DNA of 64,000 nt from Streptomyces cyaneochromogenes (GCF_003963535.1 NZ_CP034539.1:7068001-7132000); one strand, 5' to 3'; shown: positions 1 to 9,191, counted from the stretch's first letter. A program made the numbers and translations. The notes: generated by a model not told the origin, from the sequence alone.

Positions 1-639
1 GGCGTCCTGGACGAGAAGCAGCTGGCGCACGCGATGTTCCCGCTCGGCGACACGGTGACGACCAAGGACGAGATCCGCGCGGAGGCCGAGCGCAGGGGCC
101 TGGCGGTCGCGAAGAAGCCCGACTCGCACGACATCTGCTTCATCGCCGACGGCGACACCCAGGGCTTCCTCGCCGGCCGCCTCGGCAAGGCGGAGGGCGA
201 CATCGTCGACGAGTCGGGCACCAAGCTCGGCACGCACGAGGGCGCGTACGGCTTCACCATCGGCCAGCGCAAGGGCCTGCGCATCGGCACCCCGGCCGCC
301 GACGGCAAGCCGCGCTACGTCCTCGACATCTCGCCGGTGAACAACACCGTGACGGTCGGCCCGGCGGTCTCCCTGGACGTCACCGCGCTCACCGCCGTCA
401 AGCCCCGCTGGTGCGGCGTCGCCCCGACCGGCCCCGGCACCTACACCGCCCAGCTGCGCGCCCACGGCGGCGAGACCGAGGTCACCGCCGAGCTCGTCGA
501 CGGCTCTCTCGAGGTCTCCTTCACCGAGCCGGTCCGCGGCGTGGCTCCCGGCCAGGCGATCGTCCTGTACGACGGCACGCGCGTGGTGGGCTCGGCGACG
601 ATCGCTTCGACGGTGCGGGCGACGCCGTCGGCTGTCTGA
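1..639 (+). CDS. mnmA: tRNA 2-thiouridine(34) synthase MnmA, C-terminal part (5' truncated by window)
   Basis: This is the last 212 residues of MnmA, the ATP-dependent thiolase that puts sulfur on U34 of Lys/Glu/Gln tRNAs. The frame is open from base 1, so the true start lies upstream. The fragment carries the family segment HDICFI with its catalytic cysteine, the GFTIGQRKGL motif, and the C-terminal beta-barrel that ends in FTEPVRGVAPGQAIVLYDG. The stop codon (637-639) lies inside a hairpin that probably terminates the transcript. The next gene is convergent, so mnmA ends its operon here. Confidence 0.95.
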   Translation, partial: GVLDEKQLAHAMFPLGDTVTTKDEIRAEAERRGLAVAKKPDSHDICFIADGDTQGFLAGRLGKAEGDIVDESGTKLGTHEGAYGFTIGQRKGLRIGTPAADGKPRYVLDISPVNNTVTVGPAVSLDVTALTAVKPRWCGVAPTGPGTYTAQLRAHGGETEVTAELVDGSLEVSFTEPVRGVAPGQAIVLYDGTRVVGSATIASTVRATPSAV

Positions 640-658
640 GACTGACGCAGTTTCAGAC
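634..658. terminator. hairpin terminator spanning the mnmA stop codon
   Basis: An 11-bp stem (634-644 with 648-658, one G-U pair) closes a 3-base loop. It contains the mnmA stop codon and lies between the convergent mnmA and hydrolase genes. It has no long T-tract, as is usual for Streptomyces terminators. Confidence 0.6.
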
Positions 659-717
659 GGTGACGGCGGCGCTCGTCCGCGCCACTCGGGGGCCGCACGC
701 GCGCGTGCAGGCTCCGG

Positions 718-1497
718 TCACCCCCCGAAGAACTCCACCAGCACCGGCGCGAGGACATCCGGCTCCACCATGTGGGTCTGCCCGGGCAGGCTCCGGTACG
801 TCCCGCCGGGCACGGTCTCCGCGACCGCCTGTGCCGCCTCGCGCATCCAGGGCGGGCTCTCGCTGCCCGCCACGGACAGCACCGGAACGCCGATCGAGGC
901 CAGCCGGGCCCGGGGCACCAGTCCGTCGCCCATCACGGCGTTGTCGTAGGCGAGGCTCGGCGCGATCGTCTCCATACCGGGCCACATGGGGGACTGGCGG
1001 GCGCCCTGGATCATCTCCTCAGCCAGGCCGGTGAGCCGCAGGAAGAGCACGACGGCGTCCCCGCGCCGGCCGTCCGCCAGCGCGGCGGTGAGCCGCTCGG
1101 TGTACTCCGCGCGCTCCTTCGCGCCGCCCTCGTAGACGGCGAACGGCACCTCGTACACCGCGACCTGACGCACCGGCAGCCCGCTCGCCGCCGCCTCCAG
1201 TGCGAGCGCGCCGCCCGAGGAGACGCCGTACAGCGCCGCCTCGCCGCCCACCGCCTCGATCAGCGCCGCGAGGTCCTCGACCTCCCGTTCCACCGCGTAC
1301 GGCGCCGCGTCACCGCTCTCGCCCCGCCCTCGCCGGTCGTACACGACGACCCGGAAGCGGTCCGACAGAGGCACGGCCAGCGGCGCCACGGTGCCACCGG
1401 TGGACATCGCACCGCTGACCAGGATCACCGCCGGACCCTGACCGGTGCTCTCGTACGCGATCGAGGTGCCGTCGCGCGAAATGGTCTTCTTGTCCAT
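718..1497 (-). CDS. alpha/beta-fold hydrolase
   Basis: This 259-aa protein is a probable cytoplasmic esterase or hydrolase with the alpha/beta fold. The nucleophile elbow GVSSGG places the catalytic serine at residue 93. The glycine-rich oxyanion strand VILVSGAMSTGG is near residue 25, and the C-terminal PGQTHMVEP gives the catalytic histidine at 242. The acid is probably the Asp or Glu near the 207-216 strand. The substrate cannot be deduced. It starts at an ATG and is convergent with mnmA. Confidence 0.85.
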   Translation of the reverse strand: MDKKTISRDGTSIAYESTGQGPAVILVSGAMSTGGTVAPLAVPLSDRFRVVVYDRRGRGESGDAAPYAVEREVEDLAALIEAVGGEAALYGVSSGGALALEAAASGLPVRQVAVYEVPFAVYEGGAKERAEYTERLTAALADGRRGDAVVLFLRLTGLAEEMIQGARQSPMWPGMETIAPSLAYDNAVMGDGLVPRARLASIGVPVLSVAGSESPPWMREAAQAVAETVPGGTYRSLPGQTHMVEPDVLAPVLVEFFGG

Positions 1498-1534
1498 GCC
1501 TCTGGAGACTGCCGTACGGCACGGATCTAATCGC

Positions 1535-1858
1535 TCACGACACTTCGACTTCGTAGAAGCAGAGGTGGTCCTTGATCGCGGCCACGTCCGGCTTCGGATC
1601 CGGATACGCCCAGACGAGGTCAGCGGCGTCCGGCAGAGACCAGTAGGAGGCCGTTCCCTTGAACGGGCAGTACGTGTGCGTGTCGGAGGGCGTCAGCAGG
1701 TCCAGTCGTACGTCCTCGGGCGGGATGTAGTAGCGCACGGGACAGCCCGTCTCCCGCAGGAGGAGTGGCCGGTCGCTCTCCGCGAGGACCTGGTCGCCGT
1801 GAAGCACCCGCACGCGTCGCGTGCCCTGCTCGATCGTGATCGTGTGTCCGTCAGCCAT
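1535..1858 (-). CDS. DUF427 domain-containing protein
   Basis: The 107-aa protein is a single DUF427 domain, recognised by RPLLLRETGCPVRYYIPPED and the CPFKGTASYW segment typical of the family. The biochemical role of these small soluble proteins is not established. It lies 37 bases upstream of the hydrolase on the same strand and may share a transcript. It is divergent from the LOG-family gene, with only 50 bases between the two starts. Confidence 0.85.
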   Translation of the reverse strand: MADGHTITIEQGTRRVRVLHGDQVLAESDRPLLLRETGCPVRYYIPPEDVRLDLLTPSDTHTYCPFKGTASYWSLPDAADLVWAYPDPKPDVAAIKDHLCFYEVEVS

Positions 1859-1896
1859 ATCCGCAAAGCGCTCGCGGGCCCCCGGTTCTTCCCGCG

Positions 1897-1902
1897 TACG
1901 GT
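1897..1902 (+). promoter_or_regulatory. -10 hexamer of a leaderless promoter (LOG-family gene)
   Basis: TACGGT fits the streptomycete TANNNT -10 element. It lies exactly 6 bases before the ATG at 1909, and no Shine-Dalgarno sequence is present, so the mRNA probably begins at the start codon. Confidence 0.5.
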
Positions 1903-1908
1903 GACCTC

Positions 1909-2448
1909 ATGCGTATCTGTGTCTTCCTCTCCGCCGCCGACCTCGACGACCGTTACACGCGCCCCGCGCGCGAGTTCGCGAAACTGCTGGGCAAGGGCGG
2001 GCACACGCTCGTGTGGGGCGGCTCCGACGTCGGGCTCATGAAGGTGGTCGCCGACGGGGTCCAGGAGGCCGGCGGACGGCTCGTCGGGGTCTCCGTCGAG
2101 TTCCTGGCGGCCAAGGCGCGCGCCGGTGTCGACGAGATGGTCATCGCCAAGGACCTCGCCGAGCGCAAGAGGCTGCTCCTGGAGAAGGCCGACGCGGTGG
2201 TGATCATGGTGGGCGGCACGGGGACCCTGGACGAGGCCACGGAGATCCTGGAACTGAAGAAGCACGGCCACACCGACAAGCCGGTGGTCCTGCTCAACAC
2301 CGCGGGCTTCTACGACGGTCTGAAGGAACAGTTCCGCCGTATGGAGGACGAGGGCTTCCTGCCCCGCCCGCTGACCGACCTGGTGTTCTTCGCCGAGGAG
2401 CCGGTGGGGGCGCTGGCGTACTTGGAGGAGAGCCAGGGCGTGGAGTGA
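1909..2448 (+). CDS. LOG-family protein (cytokinin-riboside phosphoribohydrolase-like, TIGR00730 group)
   Basis: This 179-aa Rossmann-like protein belongs to the LOG or so-called lysine decarboxylase group, whose characterised members hydrolyse nucleoside 5'-monophosphates to base and ribose phosphate. The ERKRLLLEKADA helix and the signature GGTGTLDEATE (about residues 103-113) are visible. The usual PGG start of the signature is VGG here. The active-site Arg/Glu pair (ERKR and DEATE) is retained. The start is set by the -10 hexamer 6 bases upstream. The SDR gene follows closely. Confidence 0.8.
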   Translation: MRICVFLSAADLDDRYTRPAREFAKLLGKGGHTLVWGGSDVGLMKVVADGVQEAGGRLVGVSVEFLAAKARAGVDEMVIAKDLAERKRLLLEKADAVVIMVGGTGTLDEATEILELKKHGHTDKPVVLLNTAGFYDGLKEQFRRMEDEGFLPRPLTDLVFFAEEPVGALAYLEESQGVE

Positions 2449-2475
2449 ACCCCCGCTGATGCGAGCATGGCGGGC

Positions 2476-3165
2476 ATGGCTACTCATGTGATCACCGGAG
2501 CGGGCTCCGGCATCGGCGCGGCCGTCGCCCGCCGCCTGCACGCGCGCGGGGACGAGCTCGTCCTCCACGCGCGCGACGCGGGCCGCGCGAAGGAGCTGGC
2601 GGCGGCGTTCCCCGGCGCGAAGACGCTGGTCGGCGACCTGGCGGACCCGGACAAGCTGTCCTGGGCGTTCTCCCACCAGGCGCTGCCCGACCGGGTGGAC
2701 TCCCTGCTGCACATCGCCGGTGTCGTGGACCTGGGCCCGGTGGGCGACCTGACCCCGAAGTCCTGGCGCCACCAGCTCAACGTCAACCTGATCTCCCCGG
2801 CCGAACTGACCCGCCACTTCCTCCCCCAACTCCGCGCCGCCCGCGGCCACGTGATCTTCGTCAACTCGGGCGCCGGCCTCAACGCCCACGCCGACTGGTC
2901 CGCGTACGCCGCGTCCAAGCACGGCCTCAAGGCCCTCGCGGACTCCCTCCGCCACGAGGAACACGCGAACGGCGTGCGGGTCACCACGGTCTACCCCGGC
3001 CGCACGGCCAGTCCCATGCAGGCCAAGGTCCACCAGCAGGAGGGCAAGGAGTACGACGCCTCGAAGTGGATCGACCCCGAGTCGGTGGCGACGGCGATCC
3101 TGATGGCCCTGGACCTGCCGAGGGACGCGGAGGTCAACGACCTGACGGTGCGACCGGGAAGGTGA
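2476..3165 (+). CDS. SDR-family NAD(P)-dependent oxidoreductase
   Basis: This 229-aa classical short-chain dehydrogenase has the cofactor motif TGAGSGIG near the N-terminus, NSGAG containing the catalytic Ser, and YAASK with the catalytic Tyr and Lys. The substrate is unknown. Two in-frame ATGs occur, at 2467 and 2476. I prefer 2476 because the family normally starts just before the first beta strand, as MATHVITGAG does here. It probably shares a transcript with the LOG gene 27 bases upstream. Confidence 0.88.
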   Translation: MATHVITGAGSGIGAAVARRLHARGDELVLHARDAGRAKELAAAFPGAKTLVGDLADPDKLSWAFSHQALPDRVDSLLHIAGVVDLGPVGDLTPKSWRHQLNVNLISPAELTRHFLPQLRAARGHVIFVNSGAGLNAHADWSAYAASKHGLKALADSLRHEEHANGVRVTTVYPGRTASPMQAKVHQQEGKEYDASKWIDPESVATAILMALDLPRDAEVNDLTVRPGR

Positions 3166-3198
3166 CCGCACCCCTTCGACGCCGGCCCGGGCATTCCA

Positions 3199-3268
3199 GC
3201 CCGTCCGGCGTTTGAGGACGAGGCCCGTTCAGGGCCGAAGCGGGGGTCTGGGGGCGGCAGCCCTCAGG
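3199..3268. repeat. dispersed Streptomyces intergenic repeat, copy 1
   Basis: This roughly 70-base GC-rich element starts GCCCGTCCGGCGTTTGAGG and ends near GGCAGCCCTCAGG. A near-identical copy lies at 18321-18389. Its inner sequences can pair into hairpins. It sits in the gap between the SDR and methionine synthase genes. Confidence 0.7.
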
Positions 3269-3302
3269 GACGGGACGGGTAGGGGCGGCGGGGGCGAAAA
3301 CA

Positions 3303-3308
3303 TAGGCT
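3303..3308 (+). promoter_or_regulatory. -10 hexamer of a leaderless promoter (methionine synthase gene)
   Basis: TAGGCT lies 6 bases upstream of the GTG start at 3315, with no ribosome-binding site between them. This suggests a leaderless transcript. Confidence 0.45.
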
Positions 3309-3314
3309 TCTCGT

Positions 3315-4316
3315 GTGAACGCAAACCTTCCCTTCGCCGCCGCCACCGGCATCGGCTCCATGCCGGGCGGCGACGCCCGCGAGGCGGCCAGAACCGTCAC
3401 CGGCTCCTTCGAGGACTTCCCGTTCCTCGCCGAACTGCCGGCCCGCGGCCCCGGCGCCGACATGATCGGCCGGACCGCGGGCATGCTCGTCGAGCTGTAC
3501 GCGCGCGTGGAGCCCAGCGGATGGCGGATCGGGGACCGGCCGGGACGGGACACCAGGCGGGCCAGGTCGTGGCTGGGGGAGGACCTCGACGCCCTGGAGG
3601 AGTTCACCCAGGAGTACGGGGGGCTGCTGAAGGTCCAGGCCGTGGGACCGTGGACGCTGGCCGCCGCGCTGGAGCTGAAGAACGGCGAGGCCGCCCTCTC
3701 CGACCCCGGTGCCTGCCGTGACCTCGCCGCCTCGCTCGCCGAAGGGCTGCGCCTGCATCTGGAGGAGGTCCAGCGCCGCGTGCCCGGCGCCAAGATCGTC
3801 CTCCAGCTCGACGAGCCCTCCCTCGTCGCCGTCCTGCGCGGACAGGTGAGGACCGCCAGCGGCTACCGCACCCACCGGGCCCCGGACCGGCAGATCGTCG
3901 AGGCCACGCTCCGGGACGTCGTCGGGGTTCACGGCGACGGTCCCGTCGTGGTGCACTCGTGCGCACCGGACGTCCCGTTCGCCCTGCTGCGCCGGACGGG
4001 CGTGGCGGCGATCTCCTTCGACTTCTCCCTCCTCACCGAGCGTGACGACGACGCGATCGGCGAGGCGGTGGAAGGGGGCACACGGCTGTTCGCCGGTGTC
4101 GTCCCCGGCACGGACGGCCCGTTGTCAGACCCTGCCGGTAGCGTCATGGGTGTCAGGACGCTGTGGCGCAGGCTGGGGCTGTCACCGGGGCTTCTCGCGG
4201 AGGCGGTCACGGTCACTCCGTCGTGCGGACTCGCGGGGGCCTCCCCCGCGTACGCGCGCACGGCCCTCGCCCACTGCGTCCGGGCGGCGAGATCCCTCGC
4301 GGACAACCCAGAGTAA
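3315..4316 (+). CDS. core-type cobalamin-independent methionine synthase (MetE C-terminal domain)
   Basis: This 333-aa protein matches only the catalytic UROD/MetE-like barrel of cobalamin-independent methionine synthase. Full MetE is over 750 aa. Zinc-ligand motifs are present: VVHSCAP supplies the His and Cys, and TPSCGLAG supplies the second Cys. Short core enzymes of this kind transfer a methyl group to homocysteine, in some organisms from a corrinoid protein rather than methyl-folate; the donor here is unknown. The GTG start is supported by the -10 hexamer 6 bases upstream. ligA follows after 15 bases and is probably co-transcribed. Confidence 0.85.
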   Translation: MNANLPFAAATGIGSMPGGDAREAARTVTGSFEDFPFLAELPARGPGADMIGRTAGMLVELYARVEPSGWRIGDRPGRDTRRARSWLGEDLDALEEFTQEYGGLLKVQAVGPWTLAAALELKNGEAALSDPGACRDLAASLAEGLRLHLEEVQRRVPGAKIVLQLDEPSLVAVLRGQVRTASGYRTHRAPDRQIVEATLRDVVGVHGDGPVVVHSCAPDVPFALLRRTGVAAISFDFSLLTERDDDAIGEAVEGGTRLFAGVVPGTDGPLSDPAGSVMGVRTLWRRLGLSPGLLAEAVTVTPSCGLAGASPAYARTALAHCVRAARSLADNPE

Positions 4317-4331
4317 CGGGAGGACAACACG

Positions 4332-6524
4332 GTGGCCGGCGACAAGCAAGCGGAGACGACGGTGCCCGCCGAGGCACGGGAGCAGCACGCGAAGCTCGCT
4401 GAGCAGATCGAGGAGCACCGCTTCCGGTACTACGTGAAGGACGCTCCCGTCATCAGCGACGCGGAGTTCGACAAGCTCCTGCGCTCGCTCGAAGCGCTGG
4501 AGGACGAGTACGCGGAGCTGCGCACCCCGGACTCGCCGACCCAGAAGGTCGCGGGCGCGTACGAGACGGAGTTCACGGCGGTCCAGCACCGCGAGCGCAT
4601 GCTCTCGCTGGACAACGCCTTCGACGACCTGGAGCTCGCCGCGTGGGCCGAGCGCGTCCACAAGGACGTCGGCACGTCCGCGTACCACTTCCTGTGCGAG
4701 CTCAAGGTCGACGGCCTCGCCGTCAACCTCACGTACGAGCAGGGCCGCCTCACGCGCGCGGCGACGCGCGGCGACGGCCGCACCGGTGAGGACATCACGC
4801 CCAATGTCCGTACGATCGCGGACATCCCGGACCGTCTGAAGGGCGACCGCGTCCCCGACCTCGTGGAGATCCGCGGCGAGGTCTACTTCCCGATGGAGAA
4901 GTTCGAGGAGCTCAACGCCCGCCTGGTCGAGGCCGGCGACAAGCCCTTCGCCAACCCGCGCAACGCCGCCGCCGGTTCACTGCGCCAGAAGGACCCGCGC
5001 GTCACCGCCACCCGGCCCCTGCACATGGTCGTCCACGGCATCGGCGCCCTGGAGGGGGCCGACGGCATGACCCGCCTCTCCGAGGCGTACGACCTGCTCA
5101 AGACCTGGGGCCTGCCGACCGCGCGGCACAACAAGGTGGTCGAGGACCTCGACGGGGTGCGGGAGTTCATCGCGTACTTCGGCGAGAACCGGCACTCGGT
5201 CGAGCACGAGATCGACGGCGTGGTCGTCAAGCTCGACGAGATCCGTCTGCAGGGCCGCCTCGGCTCCACGGCGCGGGCGCCGCGCTGGGCGATCGCCTAC
5301 AAGTACGCGCCGGAAGAGGTCAACACCAAGCTGATCGACATCAAGGTGGGTGTCGGACGCACCGGTCGCGTCACGCCGTACGCCCAGGTCGAACCCGTCA
5401 CCGTCGCCGGCTCCGAGGTCGAGTTCGCCACCCTGCACAACCAGGACGTCGTCAAGGCCAAGGGCGTCCTCATCGGCGACACGGTCGTGCTGCGCAAGGC
5501 CGGCGACGTCATCCCGGAGATCCTGGGGCCGGTCGTCGACCTGCGGGACGGCACCGAGCGCGAGTTCGTCATGCCGGCCGAGTGCCCGGAGTGCCGGACA
5601 CCGCTACGGGCCATGAAGGAGGGCGACATCGACCTGCGTTGCCCCAACGCCCGTACGTGCCCTGCCCAGTTGAGGGAGCGCGTCTCCTATCTCGCGGGCC
5701 GGGAGTGCCTCGACATCGAGCACTTCGGCGACGTGGCGGCGGCCGCGCTCACGCGTCCTCTCGAACCGGTCGACCCACCGCTCGTCGACGAGGGCGACCT
5801 CTTCGATCTCACCGTCGAGAAGCTGCTCCCCATCAAGGCGTACGTCCTCGACCAGGACAGCGGCCTGCCCAAGCGCGATCCCAAGACGGGCGAGGAGAAG
5901 GTCGTCACCGTCTTCGCCAACCAGAAGGGTGAGCCGAAGAAGAACACCCTCGCCCTGCTCAAGAACGTCGAGGACGCCAAGAACCGTCCGTTCGCCCGTT
6001 TCCTCAACGGGCTCTCGATTCGCCACGTCGGTCCGGTCGCCGCCCAGGCGCTCGCCCGCGAGTTCCGCTCCATCGACCGCATCGAACAGGCCAGTGAAGA
6101 AGAGCTGGCGAACACCGACGGAGTCGGCCCGATCATCGCCGCCTCGCTCAAGGAGTGGTTCGCCGAGGAGTGGCACCAGGAGATCCTTCGCAAGTGGAAG
6201 GCCGCCGGCGTCCGCATGGAGGAGGAGGGCTCCGGAGAGGACGAGGGGCCGCGTCCGCTGGAAGGGCTTACCGTCGTCGTCACCGGCACGCTGGAGAACT
6301 TCACACGTGACGGCGCCAAGGAGGCGCTGCAAAGTCGCGGAGCGAAGGTGACCGGTTCCGTTTCGAAGAAGACGTCCTTTGTCGTCGTGGGCGACAGTCC
6401 GGGGTCCAAATACGACAAGGCGATGCAGCTCAAGGTGCCTGTTCTGAACGAGGACGGATTCAAGGTCCTGTTGGAACAGGGGCCCGAAGCGGCGGCCGAA
6501 GTTGCTCTACCTGTAGAGCAGTAA
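4332..6524 (+). CDS. ligA: NAD-dependent DNA ligase LigA
   Basis: The 730-aa protein seals nicks in duplex DNA during replication and repair, using NAD as AMP donor. Domains in order are: Ia domain with YYxxDxP-like residues (about 33-40); adenylation domain with the catalytic lysine K125 in CELKVDGLA; OB fold; a four-cysteine zinc finger (CPEC then CPNARTC); helix-hairpin-helix repeats; and a C-terminal BRCT domain from about residue 640. The length is slightly above the usual ~670 because of an insertion after the zinc finger and a longer C-terminus. The GTG start has GGAGG nearby at 4319. Confidence 0.98.
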   Translation: MAGDKQAETTVPAEAREQHAKLAEQIEEHRFRYYVKDAPVISDAEFDKLLRSLEALEDEYAELRTPDSPTQKVAGAYETEFTAVQHRERMLSLDNAFDDLELAAWAERVHKDVGTSAYHFLCELKVDGLAVNLTYEQGRLTRAATRGDGRTGEDITPNVRTIADIPDRLKGDRVPDLVEIRGEVYFPMEKFEELNARLVEAGDKPFANPRNAAAGSLRQKDPRVTATRPLHMVVHGIGALEGADGMTRLSEAYDLLKTWGLPTARHNKVVEDLDGVREFIAYFGENRHSVEHEIDGVVVKLDEIRLQGRLGSTARAPRWAIAYKYAPEEVNTKLIDIKVGVGRTGRVTPYAQVEPVTVAGSEVEFATLHNQDVVKAKGVLIGDTVVLRKAGDVIPEILGPVVDLRDGTEREFVMPAECPECRTPLRAMKEGDIDLRCPNARTCPAQLRERVSYLAGRECLDIEHFGDVAAAALTRPLEPVDPPLVDEGDLFDLTVEKLLPIKAYVLDQDSGLPKRDPKTGEEKVVTVFANQKGEPKKNTLALLKNVEDAKNRPFARFLNGLSIRHVGPVAAQALAREFRSIDRIEQASEEELANTDGVGPIIAASLKEWFAEEWHQEILRKWKAAGVRMEEEGSGEDEGPRPLEGLTVVVTGTLENFTRDGAKEALQSRGAKVTGSVSKKTSFVVVGDSPGSKYDKAMQLKVPVLNEDGFKVLLEQGPEAAAEVALPVEQ

Positions 6525-6796
6525 CGGTTGAAGGCCACCGGATAGGCGCATACCAGATGCATACGGGTGGCTGGGGCGCATTCGGGCAACCGTCGACGAC
6601 CGCTGCCCGTGGAAGCCTTCTGCCGCCTACTGTTGAGGGGTGCGCCTGCCGTGCCCAGCTGCGGTCGGGGCATCTCCTTGCTCTCGACGGGCTTTGCAGG
6701 GCGAGGGGAAGGGTTTTCCAACGCGGTGCCGTTGAAGGTTGTTGTCGGGCATCGGGCCGCGTGGCGTGGGCACCGCCGGCTGTGAGAGGGACGGGA

Positions 6797-9031
6797 ATGG
6801 AACCGACCGAGAGCGCCGCCCCGGACTCACGGCTGCGCCGGATAGCCGGCGCATGGCGAGGGTGGGCGGCGCGGGCCGCGGAGCGTTCGCGCGCGGAAAG
6901 AGGCGTGGGGAGCGCCGCCGGGCCGCACACCGTGACGGACGGCGGCGCAGCAGCGCGGCTCGGCGCCGAGCGCACCGACGGGCTGCAGGACTCCGACCAC
7001 GAACGGCACCTGTCCTGGCCCGCGCTGCCCGCGGCGATCGTCGCGGCCGCCGGGTTCGTCCTCGGCGCCGGGTTCTACCGGGCGTTCACCGGCAACCACG
7101 CCCTCTTCCCGTCCGGCACCGTGGGCTGGTCCCTGGCGGTGCTGACCGGCGTCATCGTCGGCCATCTGGTCGCGCTCGGCCGCGCCCGCTGGTGGGGCGG
7201 CACCGGCTCCGGCGCCGCCCTCACCCTCGCCGTGCTGATGCTGTACGGCTGGGTGCCCGCCGGCATGGTGAGCCTGACCGTCGTCGTCCTGGTCGGCATA
7301 GCCCGCCGGGGCCGCTGGCGCCAGGGCGTGCTGCACGGTGCGGTGGACATCCTCGGCATCGCCGCGGGCGCCCTGGTGCTGGCCGCCTTCGGCCGTGTGC
7401 CGACCGTCGAGAGCCCCTGGAACCCCGACACCTGGACGCTCTACACCGCCCCCGGCGTAGTGCTCGTCGCCGCCGCCTATCTGGCGGTCACCCGCGTCCT
7501 GCTCTGGTATCTGCACACCCCGCACGGCGGCCTGCCCACCGTCGCCCGCACCGCCCTGGTCCGACAGGGACTGGTCGCCGTCGCGCTGCTCGGCATCGCG
7601 CCGCTGGTGTGCGTGGTCGCCATCGCCAAGCCCCTGCTGCTGCCGCTGTTCTCCATCCCGCTCATCGCCCTCGACTCCACCTTGTGGATCGCGCGGGCCC
7701 GGGCGGAGGAACAGCTGCGCGATCCGCTGACCGGGCTGCCCAACCGGCAGTGGCTGCTGGAGCGCATCTGGACCGCGCTCGATGACGCCGAGCGCATCGG
7801 CGCCCGCTCCGCCCTGATGCTGATCGACCTCGACCGTTTCCGATCGGTCAACGACACCCTCGGTCATCTGGCCGGAGACCGGTTGCTGTTGCAGATAGCG
7901 GACCGGCTGCGCCTGGCCCTGCCGCGCGGAGCGGAGGCCGCGCGGCTCGGCGGCGACGAGTTCGCCGTCTTACTGCCGGTCGCCGACTCCACGACGTCCG
8001 CGACCCGGGTCGCCCGCGGCCTCGTCACCGCGCTCAGCTCCCCGCTCGACCTCGACGGGCTCACCCTGGTCCTGGAGGCCAGTGCCGGCGTCGCGGTCTT
8101 CCCCGACCACGCCCTCGACGCCGAAGGGCTGCTGCGGCGCGCGGACGTGGCGATGTACCAGGCGAAACGGGACCGTACGGGCGTAGAGGTCTACGAGTCC
8201 AAGCGGGACTCCAACACCCCGGACCGGCTGGGCCTGCTGGGGGATCTGCGCCGCGCGCTCGACGCGCAGGAGGTCGAGCTGCACTACCAGCCGAAGGTCC
8301 GCTTCGACGGGCAGGTCGCCGGGCTGGAGGCGCTGGTGCGCTGGGTGCATCCCGAACGCGGGAAGGTGCCGCCGGACGAGTTCATAGCGATCGCCGAGTC
8401 GTCGGGGCTGATGCCGCATCTGACGGAGTACGTGCTGGAGACGGCGCTCGGGCAGGTGGCGCAGTGGCGGTCGCAGGGCCTGTACGTGCCCGTGGCGGTC
8501 AACGTCTCCCCCCGTGACGTCCACACCCCCGGGTTCGCGGGCTCCGTCGCCGCGCGGCTCGCCCGGCACGGTGTTCCGGCGGGAGCGCTCCAACTGGAGA
8601 TAACGGAACACGTCCTCCTGGAGGACCCGCAGCGGGCCGCCGACACGCTGGCCGGGCTGACCGGGCACGGCGTGAAGATGTCCCTGGACGACTTCGGCAC
8701 GGGCTACTCCTCCCTCGTGCACCTCAGACGGCTGCCCGTCAGCGAGCTGAAGATCGACCGCTCGTTCGTGGCGCGGCTCGCGTTCGATGTCGAGGACGCG
8801 GAGATCGTGCGCTGCACGGTGGACCTGGCCCACTCGCTCGGCCTGCTCGTCGTCGCCGAGGGCGTCGAGGACGACGAGACCTGGGAACGGCTGCGGGACC
8901 TGGGCTGCGACGCCGTACAGGGGTGGCTGGTCGCGGCGGCGATGCCGGCGGAGGAGACGACGGCGTGGCTCAGGGCAAGGGGGTCGAGGGGCTGGCAGCG
9001 GCCGAGGGCGGCGCTCCCGGCAGCGGAGTGA
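6797..9031 (+). CDS. rmdB: membrane GGDEF-EAL cyclic-di-GMP protein, RmdB-like phosphodiesterase
   Basis: This 744-aa protein has an N-terminal membrane region with several hydrophobic helices (about 70-300), a GGDEF domain (intact GGDEF at 385-389) and an EAL domain (intact EAL at 511-513, then EITEHVLLED, DDFGTGYSSL and KIDRSF). Both active sites look complete. Its place between ligA and gatC matches SCO5495/RmdB, described as a c-di-GMP phosphodiesterase affecting Streptomyces development. I chose the ATG at 6797 because GAGAGG precedes it by 8 bases. Upstream codons in frame encode low-complexity sequence, so the longer frame from 6557 is not used. Confidence 0.88.
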   Translation: MEPTESAAPDSRLRRIAGAWRGWAARAAERSRAERGVGSAAGPHTVTDGGAAARLGAERTDGLQDSDHERHLSWPALPAAIVAAAGFVLGAGFYRAFTGNHALFPSGTVGWSLAVLTGVIVGHLVALGRARWWGGTGSGAALTLAVLMLYGWVPAGMVSLTVVVLVGIARRGRWRQGVLHGAVDILGIAAGALVLAAFGRVPTVESPWNPDTWTLYTAPGVVLVAAAYLAVTRVLLWYLHTPHGGLPTVARTALVRQGLVAVALLGIAPLVCVVAIAKPLLLPLFSIPLIALDSTLWIARARAEEQLRDPLTGLPNRQWLLERIWTALDDAERIGARSALMLIDLDRFRSVNDTLGHLAGDRLLLQIADRLRLALPRGAEAARLGGDEFAVLLPVADSTTSATRVARGLVTALSSPLDLDGLTLVLEASAGVAVFPDHALDAEGLLRRADVAMYQAKRDRTGVEVYESKRDSNTPDRLGLLGDLRRALDAQEVELHYQPKVRFDGQVAGLEALVRWVHPERGKVPPDEFIAIAESSGLMPHLTEYVLETALGQVAQWRSQGLYVPVAVNVSPRDVHTPGFAGSVAARLARHGVPAGALQLEITEHVLLEDPQRAADTLAGLTGHGVKMSLDDFGTGYSSLVHLRRLPVSELKIDRSFVARLAFDVEDAEIVRCTVDLAHSLGLLVVAEGVEDDETWERLRDLGCDAVQGWLVAAAMPAEETTAWLRARGSRGWQRPRAALPAAE

Positions 9032-9047
9032 CTGTTCCGGTCCACGT

Positions 9048-9150
9048 GTGGTTTTTTCAGGGGCGCGGGGCTGTATCGATAGGCGGCTCCGCCGCGTGGG
9101 CGCGATCAGCCACGACGGCGCCGCAGTCGCCCAACAAGCCTCTGCGGCAC
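9048..9150. repeat. probable dispersed intergenic repeat downstream of rmdB
   Basis: The stretch opens with a T-tract and GGGGCGCGGGGCTG, then GGCGGCTCCGCCGCGTGGGC and CAGCCACGACGGC. It resembles a repeat family seen between genes in many Streptomyces genomes, recalled from general knowledge. It may double as the rmdB terminator. No coding signal is evident. Confidence 0.45.
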
Positions 9151-9191
9151 CCCCTCCGCAATCCGTTTAACGGCCGGAGGCCCCCGCCCCA

